Source of the DNA: an uncultured Clostridia bacterium
GTDB taxonomy: Bacteria; Bacillota; Clostridia; Christensenellales; Aristaeellaceae
Assembly: GCA_946543085.1 (NCBI GenBank)
Contig: CAMNLM010000008.1
Location: forward strand, 1-37,634
DNA length: 37,634 nt
Direction: 5' to 3'
Each line of letters begins with the position of its first letter. The first letter of the stretch is position 1. The notes beneath the pieces were generated by a model, which saw nothing but the letters and a program-made list of their open reading frames with translations, did not search any database and was not told the origin of the DNA. The position numbers and the translations under genes are program-made. Positions 37,095-37,634 of this stretch are shown here, piece by piece.

Positions 37095-37634
37095 TCAGCC
37101 CAGCGGATCGAAGTCGCCGCCGCCGCCGAAGTCGTCCTCTGCGGTGGATCGGGCCGCGCCGAGGGGTTCGCCGTCGGCCAGCTTCTGAACGTTGCACAGG
37201 CTGCACCCCACGCCCTGCTTCCCGGCGAAGTTGTAGGGGAAGAAGTCGACGCCCACGCGGCCCCAGATGCCGCTGTAGATCTCGGTGGGGTTGATGATGT
37301 CCTGAACGTTCGCGTCCACCACCCGCGGGCGGCGGTCCTGTCCGCTGCTGGCGGTAAACACCCACATGCCCTTGCACTCGGGGCCGAAGGGCGTGTAGCC
37401 GTCGGCGCGGAAGCCGTCGCCGTCCCAGATCGGCGTGGGCAGCTTGTCCACCGGCGTGCCGTCCTTGTATTTCTTGGTCTGCAGGCCGCGCTTCTTGGCG
37501 GCAGCGATGCCGGCGTCCAACAGGGCCTTGGTCGCCGTGTCGGTCTTCGGCACCAGCACGGTGACGCTGAACTTGGCCTCGTCGTCGGGCCCGGCGTTGG
37601 GGCTCTTGTAGGGCTTCATGATGTGCTCGTAGGA
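37095..37634 (-). CDS. DUF2815-like ssDNA-binding protein, main part (continues at 103-1)
   Basis: The frame runs off the right end of the window and continues in the left copy, giving a 195-aa protein when closed. It contains KFSVTVLVPKTDTATKALLD, WDGDGFRADGYTPFGPECKG, and a C-terminal acidic tail (STAEDDFGGGGDFDPLG), like the acidic tails of T7 gp2.5 and bacterial SSB that recruit replication proteins. DUF2815 proteins are considered the phage ssDNA-binding proteins. The internal ATG at 37619 is not the true start. Confidence 0.9.
   Translation of the reverse strand, partial: SYEHIMKPYKSPNAGPDDEAKFSVTVLVPKTDTATKALLDAGIAAAKKRGLQTKKYKDGTPVDKLPTPIWDGDGFRADGYTPFGPECKGMWVFTASSGQDRRPRVVDANVQDIINPTEIYSGIWGRVGVDFFPYNFAGKQGVGCSLCNVQKLADGEPLGAARSTAEDDFGGGGDFDPLG
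37580..37634. repeat. Terminal direct repeat, right copy (assembly overlap)
   Basis: Exact copy of bases 1-55. Removing one copy gives a 37,579-bp circle and an intact ssDNA-binding protein gene. Confidence 0.93.

Overview
The window is a complete temperate siphophage genome that was assembled as a circle. The first 55 bases are repeated exactly as the last 55 (1-55 = 37580-37634). The duplication lies inside a coding gene, a DUF2815-type ssDNA-binding protein that is cut at both ends, so it looks like an assembler overlap and not a phage terminus. The unique genome would be 37,579 bp. Base composition is GC-rich, roughly 60% by eye. Three things point to a high-GC Clostridia (Bacillota) host, probably a gut Oscillospirales- or Christensenellales-like organism: the protein families present (DUF2800, DUF2815, Gp15, Minor_capsid_1/2/3, SPP1-type portal, ArpU-like activator), strong AGGAGG ribosome binding sites, and an attP derived from the 3' half of tRNA-Ser(GCU). 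The exact host is not determined by the sequence.

Layout. Apart from the repressor and integrase, and one possible leader peptide, every gene reads leftward (minus strand), and most neighbours overlap by 1-4 bp (ATGA, TAATG). A divergent immunity switch lies at 4437-4599. A consensus leftward promoter starts the early operon and a rightward promoter drives a 121-aa XRE repressor. The early operon runs left through small regulatory and hypothetical genes (4436-1273), DUF2800 nuclease and DUF2815 ssDNA-binding protein. It crosses the circle junction and continues through small genes (37020-36046), family A DNA polymerase, a ThyX-like protein, a MazG-like protein, a primase-helicase, a VRR-NUC nuclease, an SNF2 helicase, a zinc-ribbon protein and an ArpU-like activator (27882). 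An iteron array with an AT-rich unwinding region at 30345-30655, partly inside the 3' end of the primase gene, is the likely replication origin.

The late operon starts after a terminator and control region (27650-27881). It encodes terminase small and large subunits, portal, minor head protein, scaffold, major capsid protein, head-tail connectors, major tail protein, tail chaperones, tape measure, Dit, Tal, a 997-aa fibre/adhesin, endolysin, two small membrane proteins, a DUF6275 protein and holin (6652). The capsid genes are separated from the genes upstream by two rho-independent terminators and a 260-nt structured leader that includes two hairpins shaped like tRNA T-arms.

The integration module at 4981-6640 holds an integrase with an N-terminal zinc ribbon and unusual catalytic positions. 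Its attP has 12-bp arm-type repeats on both sides of the tRNA-Ser core. In front of the integrase lies a compact control region with a 37-aa leftward micropeptide gene, a perfect 15-bp inverted repeat that can mask the Shine-Dalgarno sequence in both directions, a possible 19-aa rightward leader peptide, and a strong leftward promoter overlapped by a 17-bp palindrome. This region, the capsid leader and the origin are the parts most worth experimental attention.
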